From NCBI RefSeq assembly GCF_026213295.1, contig NC_079414.1, positions 3,554,312 through 3,618,311 of the forward strand: DNA of 64,000 nt, written 5' to 3'. This stretch comes from Gadus chalcogrammus (Eukaryota; Chordata; Actinopteri; Gadiformes; Gadidae). The translations under genes were made by a program, and so were the position numbers. The notes below the pieces were generated by a model that was not told where the DNA came from, did not search any database, and saw only the letters and a list, made by a program, of their open reading frames with translations. Within the stretch, counting starts at the first letter, position 1. Every line of letters begins with the position of its first letter. Shown here one piece after another: positions 19,855 through 32,150 of this stretch.

Positions 19855-21659
19855 CACTATACTATACTAGGGTTGTGAATAACTCATATTTTTAATGGTC
19901 GAATAATCAGTGGGTGGTATGAACGAATAACCGATTATTCGATGTGTGCCGACATTCACAAAGGCAGCCATGGATCATCTTCAAGAAATCACTTAATATC
20001 TTAAATTAAAAAAAACATCTACCCGCTAAGTAGTTCCAGTCAAATTGTCTTTTGTGAAAAATGCATTAAACTGTAATCAGAAAACGCGGTTATATGCTAT
20101 TAGGGATGGGCATTCGATTAAGTTGTCTTACTGTACGTCCACACCAGAAGCGAATTGAGCGACCAAATCGCTGGAAGTCATTCACTTTCTATGGGCAAGA
20201 GCGACCAAAGCGACCAAAGCGACCAACGCTACCAGCGGCCAAAGTTGAGCGACCAGAGCGTCAAAAAGAAGTTGAAAACTTTTTAACTTTATGCAAATGA
20301 CTATGACTTGCTTCAGCGGCCAAACACTGACAGCCAATCGGAATGTAGACGCTCTTCGCTTGCGTGGATCCCAGGGAACACCGGCAGGCACATTGGTTCC
20401 TACCTACCTACCTTTATTCACTCACTGAACAAAATGTCGGCTGAAGTATTAATCGCGGCTGTAACTGGGCACCCGGTGTTGTATGAACCAACCCTTTTTC
20501 AGTTCAGAGATTGAAACGCCATAGTGGTTTGGATACCAAGTGATGACAAGCGGGAGTATTTATACATCTAGAACGTTCGTATTTAAGCGGGAATCATTTT
20601 CATTTGCTCTCCATGCCACCAATCTATCCAACCAATCGCGTGTAGCATGCTTTAAACAAAACCAAAAAAGTTTTTGAAATCGTCACATAAACAAACTAAT
20701 CGACAAGACGAGGGATAAATGACAAGGGATATATCTCTTGTCTTTTATCCCTCTATTCCCCACTATTCACGGAGCCTGAGGTGAATAATTGTTAATTAAA
20801 TAGTCTAGATAGATAGATAGCCTAGTCAAGTCTTTATTAATACCAAACGACACAAATCGTCGGGAATCCATTTAGGTGGTTCGGCCCACACAGGACAGTA
20901 GCCTACAAGACCACACAGAACAAGTCTGACTGGACATACACACAATACATCACATTACAACTAGACACGCGTTGATAGATAGACAGAAAGATAGGCCTAG
21001 ATAGATAGATATGTTCCATTATTTGCCTTGCGGAGCCAACCAGTCCTGTGCACGAATGCAAATTAGCCATGTGCGCCAATGTCTATTTGTTTTGAGTGTG
21101 ACGAATGAGTGCAGATCATGATTTGCAGATGCAGATCAGTGAAACATATAAACATATAGCTAGTGTGTGTGTTGCTTTGCAACAGTTCAGTCCCAGTCGC
21201 GGATCCATTTATATTTGCTGTGCCAAATAAATAATTAAATGAACAAACAAATGTTAACTAATTAATGGTTCTTGTAGAACTGTTGTATAAAAGCAATATC
21301 ACACTCGAGGTTGTGCTGTTGTAGTGAATATCAGCACAGCTGTCATTATCTTCGGCACAATCACAGCCGTGCTGATACAACGCACTATCTCTCGTGTGAT
21401 ATTACTTAAGTATTTATATGCTATATTCAAAATGAAATGAAAAAACTAAAGCAGCGTGTTTTCCTAATTGGGATCTTTATTATCAGATGAACAACTCAGT
21501 TAAACCAGATCCGTTCAATAGTTATGCGCTACTCTGCTCTAAGCAACGGAGCATGCAGCTCGAAGCCGGTGCTCATAAACATTACTAACAATAAACACAA
21601 CCCAAGTTACCTCCCAAAAGAATAACAACAATCATACAAAAAAACAATCATGTTACAAC

Positions 21660-21830
21660 TTAACCAACCAGTCTACGGATTTTTGTTCAGAAAGATGAGC
21701 ATGTTGACATGCTCTGGGATCAGACGCGACCGCAGCCTGGTGACCGTCAGTCCAGCCGCCGAAAACACCCGCTCTGAGGGGACCGACGTTACCGTGATGC
21801 ACAAATACCTCCGTGCTAACTTGGCAAGTC
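21660..21830 (-). pseudogene. hAT dimerisation-domain remnant
   Basis: On the minus strand the segment encodes ...[20 protein letters not shown]... then [12 protein letters not shown], the conserved C-terminal hAT dimerisation motif ([10 protein letters not shown]). The upstream W..N...YP.L core is degraded. Same family as 59354-59575. Confidence 0.7.
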
Positions 21831-21870
21831 GGGGGAACAACTTTATTTCTGCTTCGATGCTAACCTCGCC

Positions 21871-21930
21871 TTGAGTGGTAGGCCTATAGTGATGCTAACC
21901 TCGCCTTGAGTGGTAGGCCTATAGTGCTCC
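21871..21930. repeat. Short tandem duplication
   Basis: gatgctaacctcgccttgag followed by tggtaggcctatagt occurs twice in a row within the hAT element. Confidence 0.8.
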
Positions 21931-22772
21931 CCAAGAAGTCATTTTTTAAATAATAATGGTCCCACACCAGACTTCGCCGCGGCCTCGTCCGCTTTATGAT
22001 TACATGGCTGTGTTCCAATATCCATACTATCCGTTCTTACTAGCCTAAGTTTGAGTACTTGGGGCGTTCCGATTCAGATTGGGCGAAAATAAGTGTACTG
22101 AAAACGGTCAAATTGCAAAGTGTGTGGCGATGTACACTTTTCGTACTCAACGGCAGCCACCTTAGCTACGTAGCGGAAGAGGGCTGAGCTAAAGTCGGCG
22201 CATTTTCCACATAACCTGCATTAATAGTAATTTTGTAGTTTTTATAGCTTTTTATAGCTGCTAGGCGTAAAGAGTTCACCATTCAAAGCGGGATGTTATT
22301 GCGGGGGAGGAGCCGCAAATTTAAATATTGCCCCCGTGTGTTTAATTGCGCACTGCATTAGTTTAATCGATGAAAAAATTACGGAATCGACGAAATTCTT
22401 GAAGATCAATTAGTCGATCGTTGATTAATCATGCCCATCCCAGACCCTATAGTATCTGTGGTATAAAGGCTGGGACGAATTTCAAATGATAAATATGTAC
22501 AATGCATAACGCTTGCTCTCTGGCTGATAGCTGAGCGGACTACAATACCTCCCGTTACTATTCGTAGCTAAGGTCCGTCCTATTTACTGGAGGAGTGGAC
22601 CTTACGGAAAGGTAATGATTGTTCCAGGTATTAGAACTCAGGCGTTACCAGGGAAATAAAGTTATGGCTTGTGAAAAACTTATATTTGAATGGGAAAAGT
22701 GTTAACGGTCCAAATGCTAAAAATCGATTTTGACCCTCGGGAACGAATAATGGAATAATCAAATATTCTGAC

Positions 22773-23448
22773 TAGGGATCGACCGATACCGATTTTTTAG
22801 GGCCGATACCGATACCGATATTTTTTCATCAGCCTTAGCCGATACGCCGATACCGATTTTCTTGAGCCGATTTCTTTTTTTTTTTTTTTTTAAAGAAACA
22901 TTTATTGAACTTCAATATAAAAAACAATATTTAACAAATAGTAAAAACAGGTGAAGTAGAACAAGTAAGAACAAGTAGATGAACAATATTTAACAAATAG
23001 TAAAAACAGGTGAGGTAGAACAAGTAAGAACAAGTAGATGAACAATATTTAACAAATATTAAAAACAGGTGAGGTAGAACAAGTAAAAAAAAAATAATAA
23101 TAATCGGCGAGAAATAATCAAATATGCATTTTTTTTATTTATTAAGTTCCTTATGTTCTGTATCATTCACTAAAAAAGCATTAAATCATTCTTTAGTATG
23201 ACCAACACAACACTGGAAGCAGTCAACATATATAAACTGCTCTTTCCTTTAGGCCAGGCCGATGTGTATTGATATTATGACATCTTTATTTAACTATGGA
23301 ATTGTAAAAGAAAAAAAATATCGTACTTATCTCCAGTCAGTAATGGGAACAAATCAAAAAATAATGTATAAAAAAATTAAAAATATATATAATATTTTTC
23401 TTGCATTCTATTACCTCGCGGTTTGAATTTGATTAATCGTTCAGCCCT
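22773..23448. mobile_element. Composite hAT-N fragments
   Basis: Left terminus TAGGGATCGACCGATACCG and right terminus (reversed) TAGGGCTGAACGATTAATC belong to different fish hAT families, so at least two truncated copies abut here. Contains a poly-T tract at 22869 and a 60-bp triplication. Non-coding. Confidence 0.55.
22921..23097. repeat. 60-bp unit repeated three times
   Basis: Units of caatatttaacaaatagtaa, then aaacaggtgaggtagaacaa, then gtaagaacaagtagatgaa, in three almost identical head-to-tail copies. Confidence 0.9.
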
Positions 23449-23607
23449 ACTATGAATTATACACTATACTATACACTACAGTATGCACTATTTGCAATAG
23501 ACTATGCACTATACTATACACTATGCACTGTGCACTATAGAATACCCTATAATATACACTATACACTATGCACTATACTATACATTATGCACTATACACT
23601 ATGCACT
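23449..23607. repeat. Cryptic 'actatgcactatac' array, right half
   Basis: Continues the pattern seen at 18985-19208 (cactatactatacactatg and similar). Taken with the left half it suggests one array later split by hAT insertions. Confidence 0.8.
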
Positions 23608-24842
23608 CCGTGTGTTTACAATGACTGAGGGTATATATACTAGGGTTGCCGTGGTGTGGACATTTTCACACCGAGTAATACGCTTGTGTCAACACCGTTA
23701 TTACCGGTATAAACGGTATTAACTTTGAAACTATAGGTCAACCGCCATCTTCTCCGTCAACTCCCCTGTCACACTCGGTGACAGCGGCTGGCCGCCAATT
23801 CTCGGCGTCTTATAACGTTCTATATATAATAGTATAATATAATTTTATATATCATAATATCACGGCCAAATGCTCTGTGCGCCTCCGGATGGCCGTGGCG
23901 CGGGGAGCTCACTTAGGGATTGGGCTTCGCGGGGTTTGTTTACCGGCGTTGCTATGGTTACCGGTCTTGTAAGGAAGCACGTCAATTCTCGGCGCGACAA
24001 TTCTCCCACACAGCAGAACTGTGGCCTATTCTACACATTTTTAATTTTCTTGATTATAATTATATTATTCATTTTTACTGAATTTGTTTTTTATCACTGA
24101 AAAAAAAAAAAACTTGGTGTTGCCGGTGTGCAACACCGAGTAATCGGTGTTGGCCTCAACACCGGTAACACCGGTAATACCGTATACCGCGGCAACCCTT
24201 ATATATACCTGCCTGAGTTCCCACTTCAATTTACCCTCTCGGACCCTACACATTTTGACGGTTTCATTTTGATGTAAATGTGATAGATGGCTCTGTGGTT
24301 CCAGGGGCGGGACTTTGGTAAAGGTGTTGCTGCGGTGTCTCTACAAAAGAGACAATGTAGCCATATCAACATGAGTAGTTCTAACTTGAAAGACAGTGAA
24401 ATCTGCGAGCTGCTGATCATGTGAGAGAAGGTGATGCCGTCGCTTTAAACGATGACGGGGAAAGATGGTGTGATCTACGAGAAAAACGTAGAGGAACTTT
24501 CCTTGTGAGGCTTTGGTCAGGATAAAAACAAATGTTCAGCAAAATTTTGAATATGTTGGAGTTTTTGCACTTTTAAATAGTTGATCGCGTTTGTAGCCTA
24601 CACTCAGATGTCAATCTTACATGCAAGTCTCTTGAATCATAAAAAAATAAAATCAATCGTATTATGCAAATGATTCTAAAGAGGTCTACTCACCATGCGT
24701 AGCCACACCTTCTCCATTGAACCAAGAAAGCCGTCTCCATGACGATGGGGGATTTTACCCCCTCGGTTTTACACAGGCAAGAGAGTGAAATTGCCGGGCG
24801 CGCCAAGCTGTGACCGAACCGGCTTGTCAGTGTAAAAATGCC
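23608..24842. mobile_element. TIR family X, copy 1 (holds a nested hAT)
   Basis: The left end gtgtttacaatgactgagg and reversed right end CATTTTTACACTGACAAGCC resemble each other and those of copy 2 at 52747-53842. Shared internal blocks include ccaggggcgggactt..., acatgagtagtt.taac and ccctcggttttac..aggcaag. No transposase is recognisable. A hAT at 23641-24200 interrupts it near the left end. Confidence 0.65.
23641..24200. mobile_element. hAT-type element with exact 8-bp TSD
   Basis: Ends TAGGGTTGCCGTGGTGTGG and (reversed) AAGGGTTGCCGCGGTATACG. Flanked by ATATATAC at 23633-23640 and 24201-24208. 560 bp, non-coding. Removing it joins 'gactgagggtatatatac' to 'ctgcctgag', restoring the family X left end. 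Confidence 0.88.
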
Positions 24843-25596
24843 TATAGAAGAAAAGACCCAACAGACCACCAACGTGGTCCGTGTTTTCAGGGCCAAGAAA
24901 CTACAGCACAGCATCACAGATGAAACATGCAAGCACACATGACAGAAGAAAGACACACTCTGAATAGGAGTTAGACAGAGAGGCTGAGAACGAGGCTAGC
25001 AATCGTTGGAGACATGTGAAGGACACAGGATTCCAACGAGCATGGATTGCATAGTCTCTAATGGCAATTAACATGCAGGAAACCCAAATCTATTGTCCGT
25101 TGAATGGGCCTCTTTTCCTTTCTTCTCCTGGGCTCAGCTATCTGTATTTTAAAGACGAGACGGAGGATAGTTAATTGACAACACCTGCCACTAAACGCTT
25201 CCTCGTCTTCTTATCACATCCTCAAACACTCGCACCACCACACCTTTATTGAGGTTTTAATTAATCACTCATTAAAGACCGTAAAGGTAACAAGGGGGCC
25301 GGGGGACATTGAATATTATGCAGCATGTGGAGTATTGGCTGGTTGTCTGCTGTTGGCTGCTTGAAAGTCAAATGGTTCTTTCATGACTATTCAAAATATG
25401 ATTGGAAGAATACACCGCTGGCATCCATCTATCCTTCTCTCTGACTAATAATACTCTCACCACAATAACACATTCCAACGCTGAATCATTCGGAATCCTT
25501 CTAGTGGCTGATTTGAGGATGGTTTCGTCTTCAGACCTACTTGCTGTTTTTTCTAATTGAGAAGCAACATTCTACCTTGGGGTTGTAATATTACGC
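24843..25596. other. no gene recognised
   Basis: Ordinary intron-like sequence with no repeat boundary or coding block that I can support. Confidence 0.5.
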
Positions 25597-25985
25597 TAGG
25601 GCTGCCCAATTATTGCATATTAATTGGTATTGTGATGTTTGCATTTGCAATTAACTAGGGATGCACCAAAATGAAAATTCTTGGCCAAAACCGAAAATGA
25701 GGAAATTATTATGCCAATTATTAGTACTACCATTGCTTGTATGGCTATGACTGTGTACTAACTTCATTAAAATCAAGGAATTGCAATTTTTGCAAATCGT
25801 TATACGTGGGTCTTTCTCAGAAATATTGAAAAACATCCACACCGCAGACATAATGGCGCTAATCCAGACAAGAGTGTGCTGGCCGCGCTTTTTGTTTGCG
25901 TCATCACAAATTTCTGTTTCGGCCGTGTTGTTTTTGGGCCATTTTCGGTGGCCGAAAATTCTTTTCACAATTTACCTGCTCTTGT
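25597..25985. mobile_element. Two truncated hAT-type fragments
   Basis: TAGGGCTGCCCAATTATTG at 25597 and TAGGGATGCACCAAAATG at 25656 are terminal sequences of two fish hAT families. The second ends near 25985 after cggtggccgaaaattctttt, which pairs imperfectly with gaaaattcttggccaaaacc near its start. No target duplications identified. Confidence 0.5.
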
Positions 25986-26308
25986 TTTGAAGAGTAATAA
26001 GCGCGCCATTCTTTTCAATGGGAATTGCGACGGTCTCTATACTTTCAACATAAAGTGTACATATTAGGGATGGGCGTGAGGAATTGAAATTACTCGAGTA
26101 CTCCTCGTTACAAATGAACTCGGTTGGTGGACAGGCAAACTCGAGTTTGCATATACACACAAACAAAGTTTTCTGAAGCAAATGTATACATTTTCTGTGC
26201 GGCGCCACTAACGCATGCCGTGGGCACAAAGCAAAAGAAATGTATCAAATTTCTGTGTGGCGCGTGCCGTGCCGTGTGCAGGCACGCCAGAATTCAAAAA
26301 GTTAAGAG

Positions 26309-26605
26309 ATGGCGGTTAAAGCAAAGCGCAGCGAAGAATTGAAATACTTTCAAGAAATAGGAGGTCATAAGGTGAAATGTAAAATATGCCAAGCGAAATC
26401 GAGCTACCAGAGTACTACAAGTACTATGCGGCCACATATGCTCCTGAAACACAACGGTGAGTTCGGGAAAGCAGACCCGCAGCAACCAAGTGTGTCGGCT
26501 ATTTTCACCGCCGCAAGACGCAGCTGTAATCCCGGCCGTGTAGAGAAGATCACAACGCTGAGTATTTCCATAGTCCATTTGCTGCCGTTTTATTTGCAGC
26601 TTTAA
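26309..26605 (+). pseudogene. BED zinc finger exon of a hAT transposase
   Basis: ATG at 26309 opens MAVKAKRSEELKYFQEIGGH, followed by KVKCKICQAKSSYQ and MRPHMLLKHNGEF, i.e. CxxC and Hx4H zinc ligands of a BED finger that binds transposon ends. A typical linker follows (QQPSVSAIFTAAR). The frame then runs into non-homologous sequence and stops; catalytic and dimerisation domains are missing. Confidence 0.7.
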
Positions 26606-26676
26606 ATTATTTGCAATGGTTAGGCTACTTGTTTTTTTTTTTGTTTTTTTTTACCGTTACAGGCCTTGGTTCAACG

Positions 26677-27886
26677 TAGGGATGGGCCGATAGTCGATTC
26701 TATCGACTATCGACGATAGATGGAATCCATCGTCGATCGTGTCAAGTAGCCGATAAAAAGACGATAATATTATATTTTAATATATATATATATATATTTT
26801 TTTTTTTATGATTATTTTTTTAAAAGCGCTGTGGTAGCTATTTTTTCAACTTAAAAAGCCCCGCAAATTGTAATTGAAATTAACTGGCACCGGTGGAAAA
26901 CATACTATGTAGCGCTGACCTGCCGTATTCACTCACTGCTGCGAGAGGAGAGGGGAGGGGCTCGAAACCTACCGGTCTGCTCGCACGGCGAAATGACATC
27001 ACACACACCCCGCTGCACCATTTCCGGGTTACAGCTGTGGTACATGAGCTGTGTTCGACTTCGAAATCGTTCCCTATTCACTCACTCACTATTCCCTATA
27101 GTGTTCATGATATAGTGCACTACATAGGGAACGTACAAACGAGAATTCGGACACTACGCTGAACATTTCTAAACGTAATTTGCGTCAGTAAATGCGCCGG
27201 GTATTTGTGTGACGCAGACAGATGCGCCCAGATTGTGTAAACTAACCGGGCACTCTAGAGGAAAGCTGGAGGTTGTTTTGATGTTGATGTTGATTGTTGA
27301 TATTGTTGATATTTCTAAACGAAAGCCGGAGACTCCATCATTAAATGTAGTCGTTTTCGCCGCTTGCGGTTATTGAGCTTCGTCTTCTCCTCCGGAAAAA
27401 CACGACTGCATTGCATTGTGGTATATGGGAGTAACACGTAGGGAACATCATATGTACACTCACATTTGGGTATTTTAAGTGCATATAGGGCATGAAATTA
27501 ACCAGTGAGAATTCGAACAACACTACAAAATAGCGAGCACCCTATATAGTGCACTATATCCGTGATAGGGAACGATTTCGAACACAGCTACGAGCTGTGT
27601 GTCATCAGTGTGTGTCATGATGACAGCGCCGCCGGCGCAGACGCATCGAAACTTAAATCAGCGGCAGCTCACGGCTCACGCTGGTCCAAGGGGAAGACCA
27701 TCGTATTTGTTTTTAAGAAAAAAATCGAAAAATAAAAACGCGATTTTTTTCAAAGCGATAAATTATTATAAATAATTAATATTATAAAATTATTATAAAG
27801 ATGACCCCCCCGATAGTATCGACTATCGGCGATCGCTAGGGGGCGCTATCGGACGATGGAAGCTTGTAGACTATTGCCCAACCCTA
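26677..27886. mobile_element. hAT-type element with exact 8-bp TSD, nested
   Basis: Ends TAGGGATGGGCCGATAGTCG and (reversed) TAGGGTTGGGCAATAGTC. Flanked by GTTCAACG at 26669-26676 and 27887-27894. Sub-terminal sequence is rich in 'atcgactatcg' palindromes. Non-coding. It lies inside the BED-type hAT and itself holds a MITE at 27045-27590, giving three nested layers. Confidence 0.9.
27045..27590. mobile_element. MITE with tcgaaatcgttccctat ends
   Basis: Left end CTGTGTTCGACTTCGAAATCG and reversed right end GCTGTGTTCGAAATCGTTCC; internal 'tatagtgcacta' palindromes. A shorter relative lies at 47044-47206. A 'tac(a)(t/c)gagctg' sequence flanks both sides, suggesting an imperfect duplication. Confidence 0.7.
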
Positions 27887-28167
27887 GTTCAACGTGATTT
27901 AAATTGTGAGACGCATATTTATTTTTGTAAGGAAAATGTGTTTTGAACGTTTGCAAAAAGAAATAATGAATACTCTGATAACTCTGACTGTTTTGATGGA
28001 GAATAAGCATTACATGTTTGGTTGGTAATATTGCCGTTCATCATTAGGCCTATTCCTGCTGCAGATGCGTTGCATTCTAAAAATAGATTTGATTAAACGA
28101 GTACCCGATTTATCCTCGAGGAATTCCTTCGATCACTCGAGTTTGGAATTTACTACTCGTGCCCATC

Positions 28168-28170
<3 letters not shown>

Positions 28171-28204
<34 letters not shown>
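28171..28204. repeat. (TA)n microsatellite
   Basis: About 17 TA units directly at the end of the BED-type hAT. Confidence 0.95.
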
Positions 28205-28206
<2 letters not shown>

Positions 28207-28797
28207 TGTGGTGATCCACAAGTAAGACTGAGAGACATTCCAAGGAACTGTACCTTATAAGGGAAAGGTGTTATGGGATAGCAGTTCCGTTTGACCTCAC
28301 TCGCGGCTCAGGTGATGTTATATATATTGAAGTGGAAGGTAAAGCTGACTCGACGCATCTCTGTCTCTTGTCTCCTCATTTATTGTGCTCCACATAAGCA
28401 TCCATAAAGTAGCATGCCATGGGACCTTTAAATGTCGGCTTCTGTATTTCTGGTATCTCAACAATCCGAAAACAATCACTACCACATCAAGTCCATTTAC
28501 TAGCCACATGCCAGCACATTCTGACCCTTCTATCTCCTATTTAATGGCTGATTTAAAATCCATACAGCCATAGAGATGATTCAGCAGCTCAAAGATTAAC
28601 TTCACTTGCTCTCTATTATCACTTACGCAGCATGGCTATCAGGACAACCTCTCAGTGCAAAACCCTATCTGTATTTTAGCGTTCACCAATATTCAGCCTT
28701 TTCCTCAATATTGGAATTTATCTGGGCTTCCATAAGGGCTCTGCGGTAAAGGCCTCATACATCTTACATGTAGTGTGTCATGCCTACTTAGTCCATA
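28205..28797. other. no gene; contains a MITE end
   Basis: agcatgccatgggacctttaa at 28413-28433 is the right terminus of the TTAA-type MITE family that also occurs at 47615-48393. The matching left end is absent here, so it is a truncated copy. Otherwise unremarkable. Confidence 0.5.
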
Positions 28798-28805
28798 GCC
28801 AATAC

Positions 28806-29749
28806 GGGTGTACGGGTACACAAAAGTCACGGTTCGGACATTCCTCGGTTTTGAAGTCAAGGTACTGTACAGGACGGTACAGTTCATGGTTAAGTGGATC
28901 TTTTTTAAAAACTGCTTGTTTGTCAACAACGGAGAATGGCCGTAGGTCAGCAGCAATGAAAACACCAATAAACTTGGTTATGGTATTTGCATATCTGAAT
29001 TCCTAGACAGAATGCGTGTACATGTTAAAGTGCTGTATGTTGAAACAGAGAGCCCTCTCCGTATCATTCTCCGTAGCTTACGTGCGCATCCAATATTATT
29101 GAACTATCCATCGACGCAATGGAGAAAGCAAAGGCTGTGATTGGTCCTTTAACTAAATAATTTCCGGAATCACTTCCCCGCTTTAACTTTGCACCTTATT
29201 TACTTTGTACATTGTTTACTTTGAACATTAAGGAGCAATAAAACACCAAATAAGATTTGAAAAGTTTTGGACGTTTATTTACAACACAACTGCCGCCGCG
29301 GCTCCTCCCCCGCAATAAACTTCCCGCTTTGAACGGTGAACTCTTTACGCCTAGCAGCTATAAAAGCTGTAAAATGTATAAAAACTACAAAATGACTCTA
29401 TTAATGCGGGCTATGTGGAATTAGTCAACGTTTATTGTACTCAACATATAAGATTGATCGGCTGGCTAAATGCACTGTGTATCCGACATCCCGACCGAGA
29501 ACTGCGAATGCTCGAGGGGTCTCCGTAGTTACGGAGTCGGATTACGGAGTCGGAGTAGTATACTTTCTTTAACGGTCCAGGGGGAACTCCGACTTCAACT
29601 TTTAAATTCCACGTCGCAAAACAAGCCTCTACATTCGCCATATTAACGCTATGTTCGCCACATTTACAAGCCTCCACCTCTGTAACCACCCAGATGTGTC
29701 TGTACCGTGACGGTTCGGTAAAAAAACGTGTATCGTTACACCCCTAATG
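28806..29749. mobile_element. hAT-type element with exact 8-bp TSD
   Basis: Flanked by GCCAATAC at 28798-28805 and 29750-29757. The right end reversed, TTAGGGGTGTAACGATACACG, is a typical fish hAT terminus; the left end GGGTGTACGGGTACAC lacks the first few bases. The interior has ggctcctcccccgcaataaa at about 29299, also found in reverse at about 22300. Non-coding. Confidence 0.8.
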
Positions 29750-30573
29750 GCCAATACCACAAGGCTTTATGAAGCCTCTGGGAGACCCTTCAAGGCTGCG
29801 ACTGTTTATGCACAAAAAAATATTTAGATTCCACATAGTTTACTAATCAGGATTGGATTCAGAAACACATCTGTTTACATGAAGGGCACCACGTGCCCAC
29901 ATTGTCCCGGTCCGTTAACATGTAGCAGCTGTGGATTCATATCCCCGCTCCTTGTGCTCTTACACAGGTTTCAGCTTTGAACTGTGTACAATTGTACAAT
30001 TTGCATGGTTTGTGACATCCTCACAAAGTAATGTCAACAAATGTTTAATATTAAGACTGCTCATCATAGACTGAATTTGTCTGTAAAATGTTTGCTTGTA
30101 ATACTAATTTATTACTATGTGTGCCAATTATGGAACCAATTGCCCTCCTGACTATCCCCGGGAAGAGCGTTTCCTGTGTTCATGCTCAAGACTTCCTTGT
30201 TAATTAAGGGAGTTTTTTCTTGAGACTGTTACTTTGATTTAAGGATTACATTTGGGGTCACAATTGGCCCTTGGGAGATTCTTCTATCATGATGTATCCC
30301 AAGCCAGTCAATGTGGATGGATCGCTCTTGGTTGTAATGCCTGAGCAGGCATATTGGTTAGCAAGCAGCACCTGAAAGAGAGAGAGAGAGATACAAAGAC
30401 ACACACACAAGCACACACAGTCACATAGAGAGGCCATGACTGAGACATAAGGTGGTTATAATGTGAGGAATGGGCTCTCCCTGTCGGCGGCCCGGGGCCA
30501 TGGCTGAGCTATGAGGATGGAGTTCTTATTTAGCTTGGAATGGACAAAATGGTGAAGCAGCATTTTGTATTCA

Positions 30574-30680
30574 AGTCTGTTAGTCTGTCTGCTTGCCTGC
30601 CTGCCTGTCTGGCTGTCTGCCTTCCTGTTTGTCTATCTGGCTGTCTGTCTGGTTGTCTGGCTGTTGGTCTGGCAGGCTGT
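30574..30680. repeat. Degenerate CTGT/CTGC tetranucleotide tract
   Basis: Imperfect ctgt, ctgc, ctgg units over about 107 bp. The minus-strand frame through it (RQPDRQTGRQ) is a product of the repeat. Confidence 0.85.
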
Positions 30681-31997
30681 AGTGTCTGTAATACATTGAT
30701 ACTGTAAAATAACATATGGCTACCACGACCATCATGTTTGTTGAGAGAAAATAAGTTGAAAGCGAAGTTCATGGTTGCTAAAACCCCAGGGTCACTAAGG
30801 AGTGTAGTATGTATGGCCCCTTCAGCCCACACAATTGTGATGAGATGCCAGTGTGAACCGGACTGATTGGAAGAGTCTATTATCAGTCCGGTTAACAACA
30901 CCTGTATCTCATGTTTGTGGGCTGAATCCCAGCCTGTCTGTCCTTCCGTTGGTCAGTCGGTCTGTCCTTCTCTTTCCTTCTCTCCATTCTGCCCCAAGCT
31001 ATTTATCTGGTTTAATGATCTGTGATTAAGCTGTTTACCCTTTTTATTGTTTTATTTCCTGGAGCTGCAGGGAGGAATGTTTGGTTGATGGATAGAAGAG
31101 GAGGAGACACTGCTGACGGGGCGAGTTGTGGATAACAGAAGGGAAGATAATGCTATAGAGGGGGGGAAAGAATGAAACCAAAAAGTAATTTAAGGCACCT
31201 CCACCACCACCCCCAGCTCCACCGGCCTCACCGCCACTCTCCTCCTCCTGTCTGCCCGCAGCGAGCGGGACGAATTATCAGGGACATGGAGGAGGAATAT
31301 TTATACCTCTCTACCTGCTCCATGTCAGCTGGTCTGGAGTTTCCCTCCAGGCCGCGAGTCTGGCTGACTGCAGCACCTCGGAGACCCGCTGGAAGCCCTC
31401 CTCCCACCTCTGGGATCAGGGGCCAGAACAGAAAGAAGCACTCATAAAGACAAGTAGGATAAGAAAGGGGATCAAATGATGGAGAAAGACACGGAGGATG
31501 AGACTGAAAGAGAGGGAGGAGAGACAATGAGCAAAGAATAGAGAAGGAGAGTGAGAATGAGATTACTTTAGAGAGAGTAGGAAGAACTCAGAAATGGCCA
31601 AGTAGTGTCATAAATGGAAAGGGTTGCAACTACTGTCTGGGGAGCGTCCAAGCAGTGGATCAAAGTAAGCCTGGCTTGCTTTTCCGCATGCCTGCGTTTG
31701 CAACAATGACAGTAGCACCATAAACAAGCAGACCGCAGGGCTTAGCCAAGCACCCCCTGCTGGCTGTTCCACCCAGGCCTGGTGTGGTTAACACAGTGTA
31801 GGCACTGTGTGTGAGGCCTGCCCCTGCGCCCGGTTTAGTCATTGAGTCTATGAGCAGAAAACCTTTTCTCTTAGAATTTAATTTATTTTAAAGGAGTATT
31901 CCTGCCCTTTCATAAAAACAGTTAATCGTACAATTACAAATAGCTAATTTTGGATTAATATGTGTTTGTGATACTCATATTAATTAATTAATTAGCA

Positions 31998-32150
31998 TAG
32001 CCATTGTGGCCCCTGCGGTGCTTTAGTGGGGCTCTCCTTGATGAGAGCCCGTTGTGGCCCCTGCGGTGCTTTAGTGGGGCTCCCCTTGGCCCCCCTGCGT
32101 TGCTTTGTGTGGGGACTGCTTTATTGGGGCTCCCCTGGGGTGCTTGGTCA
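31998..32150. repeat. Short GC-rich tandem repeat
   Basis: tgtggcccctgcggtgcttt, then agtggggctc, occurs twice, with a decayed third unit (cccctgcgttgctttgtg). Confidence 0.75.

Larger units (their letters stand above)
20101..22441 (-). mobile_element. hAT element with transposase C-terminus remnant
   Basis: Ends TAGGGATGGGCATTCGATTA and (reversed right end) GGGATGGGCATGATTAATC. It carries a transposase dimerisation-domain remnant on the minus strand near 21660-21830, closely related to that in the element at 58606-59696. Inserted sequences are visible inside: a segment beginning acgtccacaccagaagcgaa at about 20131 with repeated gcgaccaa motifs, and a segment gtgttccaatatccatacta from 22010. 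No target duplication could be matched (tatgctat versus gaccctat). Confidence 0.65.
19873..22772. mobile_element. hAT-like element interrupted by another hAT
   Basis: Starts TAGGGTTGTGAATAACTCAT with gtcgaataatc nearby; related sequence (gaacgaataatggaataatc) occurs near 22741-22762. The interior is interrupted by the hAT at 20101-22441. The right border is uncertain because other elements follow directly. Confidence 0.45.
26065..28172 (+). mobile_element. BED-type hAT element, internally disrupted
   Basis: Ends TAGGGATGGGCGTGAGGAAT and (reversed) AAGGGATGGGCACGAGTAG, with sub-terminal 'ctcgag' motifs at both ends. Carries a BED zinc-finger exon at 26309. A second hAT (26677-27886) has inserted downstream. 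The rest of the transposase is absent. The right side abuts a TA microsatellite, which hides any target duplication. Confidence 0.75.

Noticed and set aside
30530..30901. 123-codon minus frame with RQPDRQTGRQ repeats
   Set aside because: Translation of a tetranucleotide repeat.
31172..31447. Pro/His-rich 91-codon + frame
   Set aside because: Compositional; no domain and no splice context.
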